From contig OZ038453.1 in assembly GCA_964036195.1 (NCBI GenBank), forward strand, positions 27,151,998 through 27,215,997: a stretch of DNA of 64,000 nucleotides. Reading direction: 5' to 3'. This document shows positions 61,664-64,000 of this stretch, one piece after another. The DNA comes from Sphaerolaimus hirsutus (Eukaryota; Nematoda; Chromadorea; Monhysterida; Sphaerolaimidae). The position numbers were made by a program, and so were the translations under genes. The notes below the pieces were generated by a model. The model had not been told where the DNA came from. It saw only the letters and a program-made list of their open reading frames with translations, and ran no database searches. Position 1 is the stretch's first letter. Each line of letters begins with the position of its first letter.

Positions 61664-62100
61664 GGCACGCCACCTATGCTACAGAGGCGGCTGGGCTCCT
61701 CACTATTGGGGGCTGACATGCTGCGTCGGCAATGCCCTTAACAGTACAGACTGTCATTGCTCTGAGCCCCTTTGTGAGTGCAACACTGTGCTTTGCACTT
61801 CTCATTTCACTTCTCCAGTTGCGGATCTGGCCCCTGGTGTAGCCTTTTGCAGTACTTTATTTAAATGAAATGAAATGAAAACAAACATATATTATACTGT
61901 AAACAGAAACTCACTTCCAGGGTTGGCAGCATTGCTGACGTTGCATCACGTTAGTGCCAGGAGTTTCAAGTTGAAAGAACTTTGGCGGGATCAGAGAAAT
62001 CGGCTTGCAAGGGTGTAATGGGTCGCAGATATAGGGTGTGATGGACTCTGGCGCCTGTTTGGTGGATACTTGGTATGGTGAGAAAAGATCGACTTTTTGC
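61664..62100. other. Intergenic; isolated PIF-like end
   Basis: CACTTCTCCAGTTGCGGATC followed by TGGCCC ends at 61833, then CTG; matches the right cap of the PIF-like palindromes. Nothing else recognised. Confidence 0.45.
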
Positions 62101-62290
62101 TTTATGTCTGGAATAGTGATGGAAAACGTGCAAGGACTTTGGCGCCAAGCGCCAAAAGAACCATGGCACTTTTCCAAACCCCAGCGCCAAGTGCCAATGT
62201 GCCAGAGTCACATGGTGCCAAGCGTCAGTAGCGCCATGGCGCTTTTTATGTGTGTGACGCCAACCGCGAATGGTGCCATAGCAAAATAAC
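62101..62290. repeat. GGCGCCAAGCGCC-word cluster
   Basis: Series of GGCGCCAAG, AGCGCCAAGTGCC and AGCGCCATGGCGC words in both orientations. Comparable to 47040-47130; no clear ends found. Confidence 0.5.
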
Positions 62291-62698
62291 GCAAAATAAG
62301 CAAAAAATTGATCCTTCATATGTACTTTTGTAAAGGAAAAACAATGAAAAACTAAAAAAAAATTGTCTATTTCAAGTAATGTTCAGCAAATCGAAAATTC
62401 TACAGAAAATTATTTTATCAGTCTGATTGTTTCAGTGTCTGATTGTCAGTGTCTGAGTAGCTGAATTTTCAGTGTCTAATCCACTGGATAGAACAAGAAT
62501 AAAATGGCCCATCCCTAGTGCGTTGAAATTTATTTCTGGGGTTGGTTCAGGTTTGCAACGGGGTTTGCCAAACAGGAAGGGTGTTTGCCTGGGATTCCGT
62601 TCATAAATTCTTTTCACTGTGTCCAGTTGTAATATCATCTGAGCATTGAAAATGGAAACATTGAGTTTAGATTGCAGGGGGGCACTACCGGTAACTAG
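62291..62698. other. Intergenic, nothing recognised
   Basis: Unique AT-rich sequence with a CAGTGTCTGA word repeated three times at 62434-62480. Confidence 0.35.
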
Positions 62699-62902
62699 GT
62701 GCCAGTTCTGCAAGTGGAGAAGTGAGAAGTGAACTGAGAAGGAAATTGGCAAAACCGAAGGGACATCACTTTTTATTATTTTTGTTTTTACTTCGCTTTT
62801 GCCAATTTACTTGCAATTTCACTTCGCTGTTGCCAATTTTCTTTTCAATTCACTTCGCATTTGCCACTTCACTTCTCACTTCTCAATTTGCGGAACTGAC
62901 AC
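62699..62902. mobile_element. PIF/Harbinger-like palindromic MITE, GAAGTG/GGCAAA words
   Basis: Ends GTGCCAGTTCTGCAA and TTTGCGGAACTGACAC; flanks TAG and CTG (imperfect). Same words as 32152-32372. Confidence 0.65.
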
Positions 62903-63102
62903 CTGGACACATCCTGCAGAATGTCAAGTGCCATGCAATATGTTAAAATTAATGCAGAATACACTGTAAAGTGTGAAATGTCCTGCAAAGTGTTAAAAGT
63001 GTTTAAGTGTTAAATACCCTAGAATGTAGAACTTTATTTGGGCTTGGGCATTTGACCATACTTTTCACACTTTGCATGACATGACTGAACAGTGTCTGGG
63101 AG
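62903..63102. other. Intergenic with GTGTTAAA/TGCAAAGTG words
   Basis: Possible degraded arm of a TGTAAAATG-word palindrome; no ends identified. Confidence 0.35.
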
Positions 63103-63911
63103 TAGGATGTCAAAAACATTTTTTTACAGAAAACGGAAAGGTAAATTTTTTTCACTTTATGGAAAACAGAAAATGGAAAGGTAAAAAAAAATTTCTGCCA
63201 GAAAACGGAAAACGGAAAGGTAAACAAATTTCACTCAGCAGAAAACGGAAAGGTAAAAAAAAATTGTGGCCGGAAAACGGAAAAATGAAATGCCGGAAAA
63301 CGGAAAGTGAAATTTTCACAGAAACGGAAAAAATAAAGTGAAATTTGCACGGTAATAGACAAATTTGCAGAAGGAAAACCTGCATGCAGGTTTGCCTGTT
63401 TGGCTTTGATTGTGGAAGCTGTACATTCTGCAACTATGGATCATGCCAGTAACTTCACTTGTAGTTCAAGCTTAACTGAACCCACAAAAATCATCAAAAG
63501 GTAGCAAAAATACACTACAACAACAATAAGAATTTAGCAAAAGTGAACTTTCATGTAACTGAACAGTAAAAAGTATACTCAGCGGACTGCAAAGTTTGTG
63601 TCCAAAATTACTTTGTGTTTTTTACAGATTTGGATACAGATAAAAATTATGAATGACGGAACAACCTTGTAGTTAAAAACGCGACAGTGGAAAAAGATAA
63701 ATACAGATTGGAAACACAATTGAAAAATGGCCTGGTAAAACGGAAACGGAAAGGTAAAAATTTTTCAGCCGGAAAATGGAAAAATGGGCCGGAAAAACGG
63801 AAATGGAAAGGTAAAATTTTTTCGGCTGCCGGAAAATGGAAAACGGAAAGGTAAAAAATTTTCCTGCGGAAAGGCGGAACCGGAAAACAGAAACAGAAAT
63901 ATGACACCCTA
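63103..63911. mobile_element. hAT-like element, GGAAAACGGAAAGG-word family
   Basis: Ends TAGGATGTCA and TGACACCCTA, exact 8-bp duplication TCTGGGAG (63095-63102, 63912-63919). Both subterminal regions (63125-63350, 63725-63895) repeat GGAAAACGGAAAGGTAAA words. The middle is unique and non-coding. Confidence 0.85.
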
Positions 63912-64000
63912 TCTGGGAGTGACCACTGTTACAATTATCAGTGCAAGAGTAATTAAGCATAGGTCTAAAATGCATTTACACTTTTTACACTTGCATTTAA

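Overview
The window is AT-rich, repeat-dominated DNA from a multicellular animal; the species cannot be named from the sequence. A BEL/Pao retrotransposon (a group confined to animals), a Ty3/Gypsy element, a Penelope-like element with its GIY-YIG nuclease at the N-terminus, a LINE relic and many non-autonomous DNA transposons fill most of it. Host coding sequence is scarce: two exons at 29.56-30.11 kb with matching splice phase, and a possible 48-residue secreted peptide or leader exon at 27.27 kb.

Layout. 0-5.6 kb: palindromic (foldback) elements, one nested in another. 5.6-25.5 kb: a three-level nest. A CACAG-ended, EnSpm/CACTA-like element (5635-25520) is split by a Gypsy element (5788-25334, 5-bp target duplication CACTG), whose integrase zinc finger is split by a 12.3-kb BEL/Pao element (7684-19941, 5-bp duplication AGTGG). 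The BEL element carries gag, pol, an envelope-like region and a 340-codon overlapping reading frame, all on the minus strand. 25.5-32 kb: mostly unique DNA with the host exons. 32.4-36.2 kb: a hAT-like element with nested elements. 39.3-46.6 kb: the Penelope-like element, minus strand, flanked by ~0.8-kb direct repeats; it has a GIY-YIG/RT ORF and an upstream spliced ORF of unknown function. 47-49.3 kb: C-tract MITEs. 49.75-52.98 kb: a composite palindrome whose arms are two different tandem repeats, with a 200-N gap. 53-64 kb: hAT-like, PIF-like and C-tract elements plus a LINE fragment at 59.9-61.7 kb.

Recurring theme. Many of the non-autonomous elements have clear inverted ends and target duplications (exact 8-bp for six hAT-like ones; CAG or CTG for most PIF-like ones; 3-bp for CACAG ones), while their interiors are built from a short word repeated imperfectly and different in each family (CGTAAA, GGTGCC, GAAAATTC, GGAAAACGG, GAAGTG, GTTAAGA, runs of C with TCGAAATA). 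Together with the spliced ORF of the Penelope-like element and the dual-frame region of the BEL envelope tail, this is what most deserves a second look. All family assignments are by eye from motifs and target-site logic; no database search was run.
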